Assembly (NCBI GenBank): GCA_963921935.1
Contig: OY998178.1
Location: 198,370,862 to 198,434,861, forward strand
Direction: 5' to 3'
DNA length: 64,000 nucleotides
Origin: Galeruca laticollis
Lineage: Eukaryota; Arthropoda; Insecta; Coleoptera; Chrysomelidae
Positions 9,738-20,901 of the stretch are shown piece by piece. A program made the position numbers and the translations under genes. The number at the start of each line of letters is the position of its first letter. Position 1 is the stretch's first letter. Below the pieces are notes generated by a model. That model worked only from the letters and a program-made list of their open reading frames with translations, was not told the DNA's origin and made no database searches.

Positions 9738-10680
9738 TCACTTAAGAAGACAGTTTAAAAGTGGAGAACTCCCTAAATATATCTGTTCATTGACGACTTC
9801 ATATTGTGGGTTTCTTAAGTGTCTTCTAATTTCCAATTCTTCAAGGAAATCCAGTTCTTGTTTCTTATCACAAATATGTAGTACTTCTACTTCTCTGTTA
9901 GGTGTCTGGCGTAGTAGGATTTATCTGGTTGTTTTAATCTGTATGCTCGTAAGTGTTCACTGTATCGGATTTCAAAATTTCTAAGGGTCTGACCCAAATA
10001 GACAGCATTACATTCTGGACATTTAAGTTTATATATACCAAATTTCTTTAATGGTGATATTTTTGTTTTTACATTTAACAATTTTGTACTTATGTTCTTT
10101 CTGTTTTAAAAGACTTCGTTGTATTTGTTGCTAAAGATATTATCTTTGAAATATTATTAGAAATATTTCCTGCATATGTAACGGTTTTATAAGTTTTTAT
10201 TTCTTTAGTTTGTTTAGGAAATATTAGTTGTAATGCCACGTTTTCATATTTTTTACTAATTAGTTTATTTATCATATGTAATGGGTAACCGTTGGATGTT
10301 GCTATTTGTTTAATTGTGTTAATCTCTCTATCAAAATTACATTTGTTCATAGGAACTGAAAATGCTCTATGTATCATTGAATTATATGCCGCTAGTTTAT
10401 GGGACATGGGATGATTGGAACTGTATGGAATAGTCACATCAGTGTGTGTTGGTTTTCAGTGAATCGAATAATCAAGTACATTATTAACTCTTTGAATTTT
10501 TAAATCAAGAAAATTGATTGAACTATTTTCTTCAACTTCTAATGTAAATTTAATTTTTGGGTGTAAATTATTAATGTGGTGTAAAATACTAATATGAGTA
10601 GATTCCACAAAGTAAGGGTTGAAACAGTTAATACCATAAATATATAAAATCAACATACAAGCCACCTTATTATATAATAC
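9738..10680 (-). pseudogene. Penelope-like element: RT C-terminus plus GIY-YIG endonuclease
   Basis: Read on the minus strand, the segment encodes the C-terminal half of a Penelope-like retroelement polyprotein. The first part has NLHPKIKFTLEVEENSSINF followed by LDLKIQR, then (after an in-frame TGA) KPTHTDVTIPYSSNHPMSHK and HRAFSVPM, all typical of the end of the Penelope reverse transcriptase. After a frameshift near 10085, GIYKLKCPECNAVYLGQT and RYSEHLRAYR form a GIY-YIG endonuclease domain with its characteristic cysteine pair. The frame ends with EVLHICDKKQELDFLEELEI and a TGA at 9738-9740, the usual end of the ORF. The 5' part, including the catalytic RT motifs, is missing. At least one stop and one frameshift make it inactive. 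Confidence 0.85.
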
Positions 10681-10879
10681 ATAATAGGTCTATTTACAAA
10701 TATAACAGATTGTGATAACAACACATGGTGATAACAGATTATGGTAAAATGGTTAGTGAGACTTGTAAACAAACATTTAGTGTACGCCCATTAGAACCAA
10801 TGGTCGTACATGGGCCCCCTTCACATTATTATTTACAACTATCCATGTTTAGGTGTGGAATAAATAGTTATACATTTTC
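10681..10879. other. Short spacer between Penelope-like and gag-only elements
   Basis: No gene is visible. A GTACGCCCATTAG...GGTCGTACAT inverted motif lies at about 10780-10820 and could mark the 5' border of the following element. Confidence 0.3.
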
Positions 10880-10966
10880 TGCTCAATAGCAACAATATAA
10901 TATATATGAATAGTTATAAAAATAATACAACAATACAAATTAACATATGTTTCGTATCTTTTAGAA

Positions 10967-12040
10967 ATGCCAAAGAAAAAAAAAGCGACAGCAGACAAAT
11001 GGAAACGACGATACCGGAACTACCGAAACCACCAATCGATGACCACGAAGAGGACGACGATAGCGATGATGAATACGATGAAGAACTCGACAGGCTGGAA
11101 GAATACGCTACCAAGATGAAGCAGGGGGGAACATATGGAAAAAGAAAGCCATAGAACAGCAAAATATAGCGCAGGAGCAGAGAAAACCCATACACCGTAT
11201 GGAAGATGAAATAGACGGACTAACGATTGCCATGAAGAACCTGGAAGGAACAATACTGGAGATGCAAAAGGAAAAGAGAAGCCAAAGCCCATCAGAAGGA
11301 AGACACCGATGACAGAATCCTCCCAAACCCAAGAATACGAGGCCGAGGAGATGGACTTCACGGAAGGGGTGTCCATCAAGAAAATCCAAACGGAGCAGAG
11401 GAAGGAAGCCGCCGTAAGGAAGGAGAGAAGGGATGAAGGCCACCACCAATCATCATACGGAGCATCCACCACTGGGGCTTAGTAAGAAAAGAAATCCACC
11501 GAAGAGAGATTAAAAACGAGCTTCATCACCATCCGAAAAAGGCTCGGAGTGAAGATCCCATGCGCAGAACCAGAGGACTACAAGAACCTGACAAGGTATC
11601 TGAACGAAGAGAGGAAAGAAGTGGAATGGTACACCTACACACCACGGGATGAGAAAAAAGGAAAGATCGCCATCAAGGGATTGACGAGCAGCGAGGACAC
11701 CGACGAACTCAAGGAAGAGATCGAAAAGGAGGGAGTCCAAATCGGAAGAATAAGCCAAATCCGCTCAAGATTCGGCGAAAGAAAACCACTGCCCATCTAC
11801 GTAGTAGAGCTAGACGTGGAAGAAAAAATCAAGAAAAATCCAGCACCTGCAGAAAGTGAGGATAAGATGGGAAGAGCTGACCAACGCTGTGCTACAACTG
11901 CCAGTGATTCCCCCACGGACAGACGACGTGCAGAGTAAACACCAAGTGTGTCAAATACGGAGGACCACACCGATCCAGTGAATGCACAAGACCCAGGGAC
12001 AAGCCAGCCTACGAGAAGGCTCGACACATCCATAAAAGGA
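10967..12040 (+). pseudogene. Non-LTR ORF1 (gag-like) with coiled coil, PRE_C2HC domain and zinc knuckles
   Basis: The N-terminus is MPKKKK, followed after a frameshift in an A run by an acidic segment (DDHEEDDDSDDEYDEELDRL) and a coiled coil (AIEQQNIAQEQRKPIHRMED). From 11549 the frame encodes EVEWYTYTPRDEKKGKIAIK and GLTSSEDTDELKEEI, then plpiYVVEL, the pattern of the PRE_C2HC domain of jockey-type ORF1 proteins. From about 11880 CYNC...FPHGQTTC and KCVKYGG..H...EC give two CCHC knuckles, with one in-frame stop between. Such proteins bind the element RNA and form ribonucleoprotein particles. At least three frameshifts and one stop break it. GC content is visibly higher than in its neighbours. 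Confidence 0.7.
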
Positions 12041-12394
12041 TGAGCGGGGGTTTCAACTTGGTCATCAAAAACAAGTGGATCCATTCTATAAGGTCGTCTT
12101 TAGTCGTAATAAGTCGATTAAGGATTTGCCCTTATAGAGGCAGCGAAAAAGCACACACAACAGAAGAAAACAAAGGAAGCGAGAATACCGCAGAAGATAT
12201 AACCGTCACAGTTACATGGTGAAAAGAAGACGGCCCGACCCTAGCCAACAGCCATTTCGGCCAGGGAAGAGCGGCACGCGGTAAACGCAAACGACGACTG
12301 AGGACCCATCGGATGAGATGGGGGTGGATGGAAGTTTCTTCCCAGGATGTAACGCTCTTGAGGGTTGCATCCCAGGAGTGACGGGCTTAGTACC

Positions 12395-12396
<2 letters not shown>

Positions 12397-12446
<50 letters not shown>
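12397..12446 (+). repeat. (GT)25 microsatellite, 3' tail of the non-LTR element
   Basis: A perfect run of 25 GT units follows directly on the 3' UTR of the gag-only element. Copy 1 at 420-429 also ends in GT repeats at the same point, so the repeat is part of the element's 3' terminus, probably expanded after insertion. Confidence 0.9.
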
Positions 12447-12448
<2 letters not shown>

Positions 12449-12529
12449 TTGTTGACTATGGCAGAAAGTCGATAAGATATTTATTACTAAGACCGTCTTG
12501 GACGCTTAATTACGTCGACAACTTTAAAG

Positions 12530-13075
12530 CAGTGATACAAATTGTCATGGAAATCGTTAAAACTGGAGAAGTTGATAATTTTGGATTTTCTTTTGATATG
12601 TTGGGCAATAAACGTGGAGCAGCTAAATTTGTTTCGAAATTGCTGAATTTTGACCATAAGAACCTTTCGCATGAGCAACACTCAGGATCTTTTGACTGAT
12701 GTCAACAACTATCCAGATTTACTCAAAAGGGTCATAATATGATGTAGCCCAATTATCCACAAAAGCGATCAGAAGATAGAAAATGAACACGTAAAGTTCA
12801 GTATACTATGAAGGTTTTCCTCACTGTTTTCTTCGATTACAATGGCATGCTGTATTGTAAGGTCGTGCACTCAATAAGGAAGACGGCGGGATTTATGACA
12901 AAGCAATTCATGTATTTTACATCACAACACACGACAACGTCCTAGCTCACACATTTTCCGTAGATTTTGGTCAAAAACAACACTGTAATAAAGCTTCAGC
13001 TACCGTGTTCACAACACACAAGTTTTCCGTGTTTTCTGAATTGAAAAAGATTACTCTGAAGTAGTCAAAATAGAC
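12530..13075 (+). pseudogene. mariner (SETMAR-type) transposase relic
   Basis: Three-frame reading gives fragments in the order expected for a mariner transposase. RMSNTQDLLTDVNNYPDLLK lies at about 12670, EGFLTVFFDYNGML at about 12810, and HDNVLAHTF at about 12935, which holds the second catalytic Asp. The FFDYNG and HDNxxAH motifs identify the family. Multiple stops, frameshifts and a missing third catalytic motif make it a dead fragment. No TIRs were found. Confidence 0.65.
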
Positions 13076-13259
13076 ATTGATAATTTCGAGAAAAATAATG
13101 TAATCTTGTTTTTTGAAAATTTACTGTTTCGACCCTTATACTATGAGGAATTTACTCACATTTAGAAAAAGTTGTTCGATTTAACAAAGTAAGTTGTTTT
13201 TTGAGCATGTATAAAGACAAGTTTAACTATTGCAAACCCTTTGACTTGATACCCATATT

Positions 13260-13440
13260 GTAAGACTGCATTAAAAATAACTAGTCGGCCATCTTGGATG
13301 TCCCGCCATGTTGAATATAGACTGAAGTCACGCAGCTAACCACGTATACAAACGTGTATACAAAGTTTCATCTCAATTGGTTGAAGATATCTGCTTCAAA
13401 ATTATACATACATAGATACATTGCAAGTTAAATAAAAGCT
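13260..13440 (-). repeat. Copy of the ATGGCGGA-box repeat, inverted relative to 63.2-63.7 kb
   Basis: The segment contains AATAACTAGTCGGCCATCTT, CCGCCATGTTGAATATAG, GTCACGCAGCTAACCA and CAATTGGTTGAAGATATCTG. Each recurs inverted at 63140-63480 (AAGATGGCGGACTAGTTATT, TATGGCGGAAC, GTTAGCTGTGTGACG, AGATATCTTCAACCGATTG). It is one unit of the degenerate repeat seen at the right end of the window. Confidence 0.7.
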
Positions 13441-13489
13441 TTAAAAAAACTTAACATTTTGTAGATGGTGTTGCTAAACGCGTACTTAA

Positions 13490-13910
13490 AAATTTGTCAA
13501 GGAACAAAGGTTGAAACGCCACCCCTATAATTAAAATAAATTGTAACTTCCAAATTCCAAAGGAAACGAGAAGCCAAGTCAGTATTTAGTTGGTAGAAGG
13601 ATTATTATGTTGAAAACACACTGTTCAATGGAAATTTGCTTACGATGGGGAACAAGGGTTGAAACGTCACACTAAAAACTAAAATAAATTGTAACTTCCC
13701 AAGGAAACGAGAAGCCAAGTTCATATTTGGAGGGTAGAAGGTTCCCCATCGTAAGCAAATTGTCTTCAGTGTGTTGTCAACATTATAATGCTTCTACCCT
13801 CCAAACATTAATTTGACTTCTCGTTTCCTTTGGAAGTTACAATTTATTTCAGTTTTCAGGGTCACGTTGCAATCCTTGTTCCCCATATTAAGCAAAATCC
13901 CTCCAAACAG
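13490..13910. repeat. Foldback repeat with direct and inverted copies
   Basis: A unit with GGTTGAAACG, AATAAATTGTAACTTCC and GGAAACGAGAAGCCAAG occurs twice in direct orientation (about 13498-13610 and 13648-13740) and once inverted (about 13745-13895, with GACTTCTCGTTTCCTTTGGA and CCTTGTTCCCCAT). The second and third copies form a nearly complete hairpin of about 125-bp arms. No ORF is present. It resembles a foldback MITE that gained an extra arm. Confidence 0.65.
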
Positions 13911-15640
13911 TGTGTCCTCTACACCAATACACCCCTACTCATTGAATATAAAGGTGGTTCTCCGAAATATGAATTCGATTCAATACGCTACTGAAATCGC
14001 GAATTGAGGAGTTCCCAACATTTTTGCAGCTAAAATTGGCTGCTATCTTTACAATGGTAGAGCATAGCCCATTCCGTTCTTACCGTCCGTCCGATGCGGT
14101 TACATGTGCGCCTACCTTTTCACTGGAATGTTCCATTTTCACTAATCTTTTTCAAAGAATAAAAATCCCAATGGCACAGGACCGACCAATTAGACAGGCT
14201 TATTTCAGTAACATTTTTGCATAAAACCCAAAATAAAAAATTAGATACAAAAGTAATAGAATGTTTTGAGATATACAAAAACCCAAAGTAACATTTTGGC
14301 ATCAAATCAAAAACAAAAAAATTAAAAAAAATTCTGGTTTTAATGTACGGTTTATAGAAAAATGTTACGATTTTTTTCAACTTTGACAGGCCGCCATTTT
14401 GTTTTTACTGGGCCGATTTGGCTCGTTAACGAACTCGTCCAAGATTTTGGCCTAACCGATTTTTGTAGCAAGTTTGGTTTCGATCCTTTGGAACGGGGGG
14501 TGATTTTGGCATCTAGGAACACCAAAACGAAAAACTGCATTGAAATTTTTCCGAAGTCGCGTCATGCTACTCTCTACAATAGCCTTATTTCATTCTGAAA
14601 TAAGCCTAAAAAAGGATAAAAGTTCGGAAACATATTTTATTTGTCGTCCAGCAATAGTTCATTCACAAATTTATTACGTTAATGTTCAAATTTTGGTTAC
14701 TTCCAGATAAAGAACAAGGCGCATATTGTTTGCTTTCAAATTAAATTAAACACCTAACCGTCGTTTAATATCAACCAGAGATTGCAGATTATACGGCAAG
14801 CCAAGGATGATTAATGATCCGTTTTTGCATAATGACCCAAATACGAAAACTAACCCTAAAATTACTCGTTTTCCCGGACTTCCGAATTTAGTTTAGAAAA
14901 TTCAATTCAAAGAGGGAAATTGACTCGTTTTTTATGAAAGCCAGACGTATTCAGTAAAGACACAGATGGAATTTTAAAGAAGACGAATATGAGAAAATAC
15001 TCAAGTGAGTAATATTTTATTAATTCCATCCTTTTGTTAAAAATGAGTTTGGCCACGGCATGTTCGAAATGGTTAAGAAGGCAAACATAGAACGAAAAGC
15101 GATTAATTAAATCATGTGTTCAGGACAAGAAGTATTTACTTTAAAAGTCCAAGTTACGAGAAACATTTTTTTCAGGATTTGTGGTCCATTTTCTGGAGAA
15201 AAACAGCTACTTCTCAGGTTATATGAACCCCTACAGACGTAGAATTATATTTCTTGTCGTAACTCAACGTTTCGTCTGTAGTTCCCTTTTCCTCTGAAAT
15301 GTTAAGAAATTTTGAAAAAATGTTTATATGATAAAAGAGATTGAAGTGGAAGAATTATTTAATTATTAAAATTCATCTAGCATCTGGGAGTCATTAAATT
15401 TAAACGTGTAGCCACTGTGTCATAAATATTTATTCATAACAAATGGTACATAGCCCTCAAAAAATTCTAAAAACCTTACTATTATCGATATAACATCAGA
15501 GGAAAATTGGGAATAGCAATAATAATAAACTGATTTTGTATATTACTGTAGAAATGGTTGGATTTAACCTATAAAATATTACCTGCTTCATAATAGCAAA
15601 ACACATAAACAAGTTTTCCTATAAATAAAGGTGACCATAC
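13911..15640. other. Long stretch without a recognised gene
   Basis: 14100-14600 includes a moderately GC-rich part with GCCGCCATTTTG and GGCTCGTTAACGAACTC motifs and an open frame of 78 codons at 14362-14598, but no family is recognised. The rest is AT-rich and featureless. A short inverted pair, CTACAGACG and CGTCTGTAG, lies at about 15230-15280. Confidence 0.4.
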
Positions 15641-15669
15641 AAGAAAAAATGATGAGTGATTATGAACGC

Positions 15670-16336
15670 AAATAACGTTAGAAATTCTATATCAAGAAAT
15701 AATAACTAAGCAGAAGCTCAAAGATTGTATCGCATCTAGTGAAGCTAGGAGTTTGTTAAAAACAGAAGAACTAAGAATAAAAGTTAAAAAGATCGAGTAA
15801 GAAAATAATGAATTACAGTTACGAATAGAAAAGCTAGAACGTGAAGTAAAGAAAAATAATTTGATGGTTTTTGGCTTGAATATACCTCGAACAGAGGTCT
15901 GTGCGACTGTTTTGCGTGAAGAAATTAATGAATTATTAGATGCACATACATCTGCAACGGATATCAGTAAATTTTACCATCTGGGACAGGCGACAGACAC
16001 TCCCAAATTACTAAGTTATCCCTATTTAAAAAAGGAAGGCGGCTAAAGAGTACTACAATATCAATTTCACCGGATTTAACAAGATATCAGCAAGAACAGA
16101 AAAAAATATTAATGGAGCATTTAAAAAAGGCGAGAGACATTACCACTAATAATTGCTATATTAGAGGATCTAAGCTATATATCAATCAAATCCCTCACAC
16201 TATTGAGGAATTGAATGATAATCAAGCAGTGAAATTTACTAAACCAAGTAGTGCCTCATCAACCCCAAGTACGTCAACTAATATTATCAACAGTCATAAG
16301 TCGGAGGACACACCAATAGAGAATAAAAGTAAGTGA
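15670..16336 (+). pseudogene. Non-LTR ORF1 protein (coiled coil plus RRM-like domain)
   Basis: The frame reads a heptad-rich coiled coil (LLKTEELRIKVKKIE, stop, NNELQLRIEKLEREVKK), then NNLMVFGLNIPRTE, an RRM-like start. Next come DISKFYHLGQ and, after a frameshift near 16045, STTISISPDLTRYQQEQKKI, EHLKKARD and RGSKLYINQIPHTIEEL. The order matches ORF1 proteins of CR1/L1-like elements, which trimerise through the coiled coil and bind element RNA. A low-complexity Ser/Thr tail follows. One stop and one frameshift break it. Confidence 0.65.
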
Positions 16337-16629
16337 CTGCAAGGTATATACAGGCGTTTCAAAGTCAACTAAGGAAAAGGCGGACAGTAAGGTTATTAAG
16401 GAAGGCATACCAGGTGTGAATGCTAAACATAGTTCAACTTCGCAAGCAACAAGAATTCGCCTCTAGGATCTAGAATAAATAGATAACGTATCCCTGAATG
16501 CTGTATTTGGTTAGTATGTTTGTTTTTTGGTTGAATGTTGTTTCGTTTTCATTTGGGTGTGGTGCTGGATGTTTTGATTTATTTTTAATTTGAAATTAAA
16601 TATTACTATTATATATTGAACGCAAAAAT

Positions 16630-17631
16630 AATGGATCAATATATACGCGATTTTGAGGTTGAAACAATAGAAACATATAGGCTAAATAACGGATGAGTGT
16701 AATCAAATATTACAAGTAAACAATGAGAATATAAATTTCAAAATACTATACAATAACATTCGTAGCATTGATAAAAACATAGATGAATTAAAAATCTTTA
16801 TAGAAGGAACAGAATAAGAATTTGACTTAATAATACTCACAGAGACTTGGCAGCTACATAATCCGGCTTTATATAACTTGCCTGGATATTCAATCCTATA
16901 CATTCATGGGGATTATAATCAAAATGACAGTACAGTCATGTTTGTTGAAGAAAAGTATGATTTCAACCACAAAATAGTACAAATAGATGAATTTAAGTTT
17001 CTGAAAATAATTATAAAATTCAAAAAAGTAGTATGAATGTAACTGCATGCTATAGGCCACCTTCTACAGTCATTAATAAATTTGTACAAAACCGTCAAAC
17101 TTACTTTGAATCTGAATTTGATGGTAACACATATGGCCTTTTTATTGGGGATATCAACATCAATATATTGCAATATATAACAATGATACCGTAGAATACA
17201 ATAATGCATTGCATGAATACGGATATATGCCTATAGTCAACATAGCTATAAGAGGAAAAGCATGCTTAGATCACATATACATCAAATCTAAAATTCCTAA
17301 AATAATAGAAATGGTCATACCTATAGTTGTTGATACAAATATAAAAGATTATTCGACATTGATTTTACAAATAGTACATAATAACAAAAAAAAAGAACAA
17401 GACTACAAAACTAGCAAAAAGATCATTGATTATATCAGACTGTCAATTATTTTGGGAGAAATTAATTGGAATCCTGTATACTCGCAAAATGACCCAGATA
17501 CTGCCACAGATATGTTACTCAAAATAATCAACAATACGAAAATTGCACCATGGATGACAGATTCCCTATTAAGTGAAGTTCTTAATAAAATCAACTTTTC
17601 AAACAAGCTTTGCAAAATCCTAATAACTTAG
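16630..17631 (+). pseudogene. Non-LTR ORF2 N-terminus: APE-type endonuclease
   Basis: ORF2 probably starts with MDQYIRDFEVETIETYRLNN. After a stop, YNNIRSIDKNIDELKIFIEG and FDLIILTETW (catalytic Glu) identify the endonuclease/exonuclease/phosphatase fold that nicks target DNA for target-primed reverse transcription. The frame is broken near 17030. It resumes at about 17209 with IRGKACLDHIYIKSKI, the conserved late Asp-His part of the domain, and a linker (INWNPVYSQNDPDTATDMLL) leading to the RT. Confidence 0.65.
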
Positions 17632-17799
17632 AGATGAAACATCGATATCATACTTCGAGGAATAGGCTTGGTCAATTCGATTGCAAAAACAAAACAAAAT
17701 TATTACTAAAACATTATGAGCTATCGTTGAAGAAATAACTGGCAAAAAGCAGAAAACAGCGAAAATAGATATAAAAAAAGAGAAGGGAGAAAATTCAAC

Positions 17800-19274
17800 T
17801 GACGTTAAGGATATAGCAAATGAATTTAACAATCAATTTGTGAACATGGATCCGAGATTGGCACAAAAAATAAATAAAAATCCAAACTTCAATCCTCGTA
17901 CATATAGTTTACCTAACTCTATACAATTAACTCATACTGATACCACTGAGATTGTAGACATTATAGAACAACTAAAAAATAAAAAAATCGGTTGGTAGCG
18001 ATGGGATAGGTGTAGATTTTATAAAGTACAATGCTGAATACATTTCTAATACGTTGAAATATATTATAAATATGAGTATTGACACTGGATATTGGACAAA
18101 GCAATTTAAATAAGCAGTGGTCTGTCGAATTTATAAAAAAGGAAATAAAGCAATAACAACCAATTATAAACCCATATCTTTAATATCTCATTTAACTAAA
18201 ATATTCGAAAAAATTATTAAAAAAAGTACAAATGTATCTCAATGAAACAATTTGGATTTAGAGAAAAAACAACTACTGAGGATGCGATATTGGAACTAAC
18301 TAAGAAAGTACACAATTCACTAAAAACAGGTTGCCCTTGTCTTTGTGTTTTTATCGACCTTAGTAAAGCCTTTGAGACGGTGGACCATTCTCTCCTGCTC
18401 AAAACTTTAGAAGCAAACGGGATAAGAGGTAATTGTCTAAAACTTTCCAATAGTTATCTTACTATTAGAAAACAACTGGTCAAAATAAAGAACGAATTAA
18501 GTACCAAGAAAAAAATTAAATGTGGAGTTCCACAGGGTACCATACTGGGACCAGTCTTATTTAATCTTTATATAAATGAATTATTTAGTCTAAACACGAC
18601 AGGAGACATTATAGGTTATGCAGATGACACCGTAATATTTTATGAGGCGGAAACCTGGGAACAACTAAAAACGAAAGTTGAAACCGACTTAACAATTGTA
18701 AAGGACTGATTATAAGCTTTCGATAATAAATTTAGAAAAAACTACATTCGTACCTTCGTACCGTAGTTGCAACGCTTCTGGCAGCGCTCCCTATCAAAAA
18801 ATAACTTTTGCAAATAATGAAATAGAGGGTACAACAAATATTGAGTACTTTGGAGTATACTTAGACATTAATCTCAAACGGGACTGCCATATAAAATATG
18901 TTATAAGAAAACTACAATTCATATTATATAAATTTAAACACCCTAGAAAATGCTTACCCTTACCGCAATTGAAAAAGTTATACTACGCGCTTGTGAATAC
19001 TCATATCAGGTACGCCATTACAGTTTGGGGTTCGGCTCTGCAAGTGCATGTACTTCCATTAGAAGTCTTACAAAGAAGATTTTTACGACTAATAATGGGA
19101 AAACATTACAGATATTCATCTGATAGTCTGTACGAGGAATCACAAATTCTTGACCTAAGGCAGCTCCATTATTACTGTACCAATGTCAAATATCACTTTA
19201 GCAGTAATAAAAGAAACCTCGTAATCATCAGTATACCACTCGAAATCGTAACTTACTTAGTTATCCAGTTATAA
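17800..19274 (+). pseudogene. Non-LTR ORF2 C-terminus: reverse transcriptase
   Basis: TTNYKPISLISHLTKIFEKI (about 18155) begins the RT core. From 18242 one frame reads FGFREKTTTEDAI, VFIDLSKAFETVDHSLL (motif A), GVPQGTILGPVLFNLYINE (motif B) and IGYADDTVIFYE, in which YADD is the catalytic motif C, then stops. After a gap, 18969-19274 reads LVNTHIRYAITVWGS and LQRRFLRLIMG, the conserved region after the thumb. At least three stops or frameshifts separate the parts, so the protein is dead, although the catalytic residues are intact. Confidence 0.8.
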
Positions 19275-19735
19275 TTAAAAAGTCCAAATCTCAACGGGCG
19301 TATTCGTATATGTCTATAAATATGTACAACACTATACCGACAACCTTGAAAAGTATATATAGCAAGCCAATCCATAGACGAAAGTTAAAATCATTTATAT
19401 TGGATAAACCAAGAAACTTTATGGATAACATAGTAAACTAAGAGAATACAATGAACTTTCATACAATAACGGAATTGCAATATTCTAACCTAATCAAGAT
19501 TATCCTCTTTTCTTGAACACACAAGTCAATCACAACGAGTCAGCATCAGCATTCCGATTGAATCCTGATTGTGCATGCCTGCATGTGAATGTGTAATATG
19601 GTAGTGAAAGTGTATTGGTATCTGTGAGTGTATAACCATGCTTGTAGGTAAACATTTAATTATTAGCATTTAATTTGCTGGCTATGTGTGTACATGTTTC
19701 AGTTTAGGTTAATATGATATTTATATTGTACATTG

Positions 19736-19930
19736 TATTTGAATTTATTTATGTATATTTATATTTGTACTTTTGTATTCGCATTTATTTATGTATATTT
19801 ATATTTTGTGCTTTCGTATTTACATATATTTATATATATTTATATTTTGTGCATTTGTATTTACGTTTATTTATGTGTATCTATATTTTGTACTTTGGTA
19901 TTTACATTTATTTATATATTTATATTTTTA
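19736..19930 (+). repeat. 41-bp minisatellite in the CR1-like 3' UTR
   Basis: Four to five copies of a 40-41 bp unit, roughly GTATTTACATTTATTTATGT then ATATTTATATTTTGTACTTT. Because 41 is not a multiple of three and the unit has no stop in any frame, three overlapping open frames result that encode Ile/Tyr/Phe-rich repeats. They are artefacts of composition, not genes. Confidence 0.8.
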
Positions 19931-20060
19931 TAAGCACATTGTAATCACGAAAGAAGTACTCATATACTTATCGTTCATTTTTACTTTATTCACTTATTCT
20001 CTACTTATAATTGTAACCATTATACTTATTTATTGTGAATAAAGTTATTATTATTATCTG

Positions 20061-20449
20061 CTTTGCGTTAAATTAAAATAAATAACTTAATTTAACTTAA
20101 TAAACATTTTTTTTGCAAATTCCTGGAACAGTTCGTTAATTTATTTCAACTTACAACATTGTCGGAGAGATCCATATATATTTTTTTTTATTTTCAGACT
20201 TACTTTGCTAAGTTGATTTCAAAAATATGTATATGAAAATTGATCGTGCAAATTTTACATTGGGATAATGTCAACAATTAGCAGAAAGTAAATAATTTCA
20301 GAAGAAACGTTGGCTACTTTTTGTGATTTTTTTATCTAATTTCATTCAGGTTAACCACTAATTTCAAAACAATTAATTCCGTCACTTTGATATCGCAAAA
20401 TATACATTTTTGAGAAAATTTTTGCTCACACATGTTTTACCCTATATAT
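20061..20449. other. AT-rich spacer, nothing recognised
   Basis: Between the CR1-like 3' end and the solo LTR. No ORF or repeat with support. 20446-20449 (ATAT) is the left target duplication of the LTR. Confidence 0.5.
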
Positions 20450-20901
20450 TGTTACGAAATCGCACACTATTGTAGTTCCTGAATCCGACTCTGTCTAATA
20501 TTATATATGAAAGTAAAAAGTTTGGCGAATGCGCTCCGATTTCTTGGAAGGAATATTTATCATTTTTTGCGATTGTTGTTATTGAGATTTCCAGGAAGGT
20601 CGATTGTTTGTTGGGAGCCGCAATCGAGATGTTTCCGGAATAGAATGCACTAGAAGAACGTTCAATATATGAGAGATTACCTACCAGCGGCGAGAGATAG
20701 TTTTCAATTTAGTAAATAGAAGTGAACATAAATGTAAACAGTAGTGAAATATTTATATAAATTAAGTGTTAGTGAATATATAGTGTATTTAATATAATTT
20801 AGTGAATAGTTAGTGTATGAATAAATTGCATAAATAGATATATCGTGTGTATAAATTTAACCCGCCCGTTGTGTATTTAAATAAATAGGAAAAGCATAAC
20901 A
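20450..20901 (+). mobile_element. Solo LTR of the Ty3/gypsy family at 29359
   Basis: The 452-bp sequence starts TGTTACGAAATCGCAC and ends AAAGCATAACA. It is flanked by ATAT on both sides (20446-20449, 20902-20905), a 4-bp target duplication. It matches the 5' LTR at 29359-29838 at both ends and in several internal blocks (GTGAATATA...GTGTATTTAATATAA, TTTAACCCGCCCGTTGTGTA). No internal coding region follows, so it was left by LTR-LTR recombination. Confidence 0.8.

Larger units (their letters stand above)
10880..12446 (+). mobile_element. Gag-only (ORF1-only) non-LTR retrotransposon, copy 2, with (GT)25 tail
   Basis: An ORF1-type gene occupies about 10967-12040. The 3' region 12040-12396 follows directly and is shared with 1-420, and the element ends in a GT microsatellite. 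No endonuclease or reverse transcriptase lies between ORF1 and the 3' end. The element would thus be a half-LINE that depends on another element for mobilisation, or an internally deleted copy. Copy 1 shows the same junction between the ORF1 end and the 3' UTR, which favours a propagated non-autonomous family over a one-off deletion. The 5' border is uncertain. Confidence 0.65.
15640..20060 (+). mobile_element. CR1/L2-like non-LTR retrotransposon
   Basis: Two ORFs in the usual order are present. ORF1 (15670-16336) encodes a coiled-coil and RRM-like protein; ORF2 (16630-19274) encodes an APE endonuclease, reverse transcriptase and C-terminal region. The 3' UTR contains a 41-bp minisatellite and ends GTGAATAAAGTTATTATTATTAT near 20057 (TTA-type short repeats), a common 3' terminus in CR1/L2/I-type elements. 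ORFs carry several frameshifts and stops. Assignment within the CR1 group is by motif style and is tentative. Confidence 0.75.

Noticed and set aside
11020..11472. Long open frames on the minus strand
   Set aside because: They are antisense shadows of the GC-richer ORF1 of the non-LTR element.
13120..13160. Further SINE-like copy (TTTACTGTTTCGACCCTTAT)
   Set aside because: Only about 20 bp match the start of the truncated copies; too short to call.
14362..14598. Open frame of 78 codons with a GCCGCCATTTTG motif
   Set aside because: No family recognised; may be non-coding repeat.
19714..20042. Three overlapping open frames rich in Ile, Tyr and Phe
   Set aside because: They result from a 41-bp stop-free minisatellite read in all frames.
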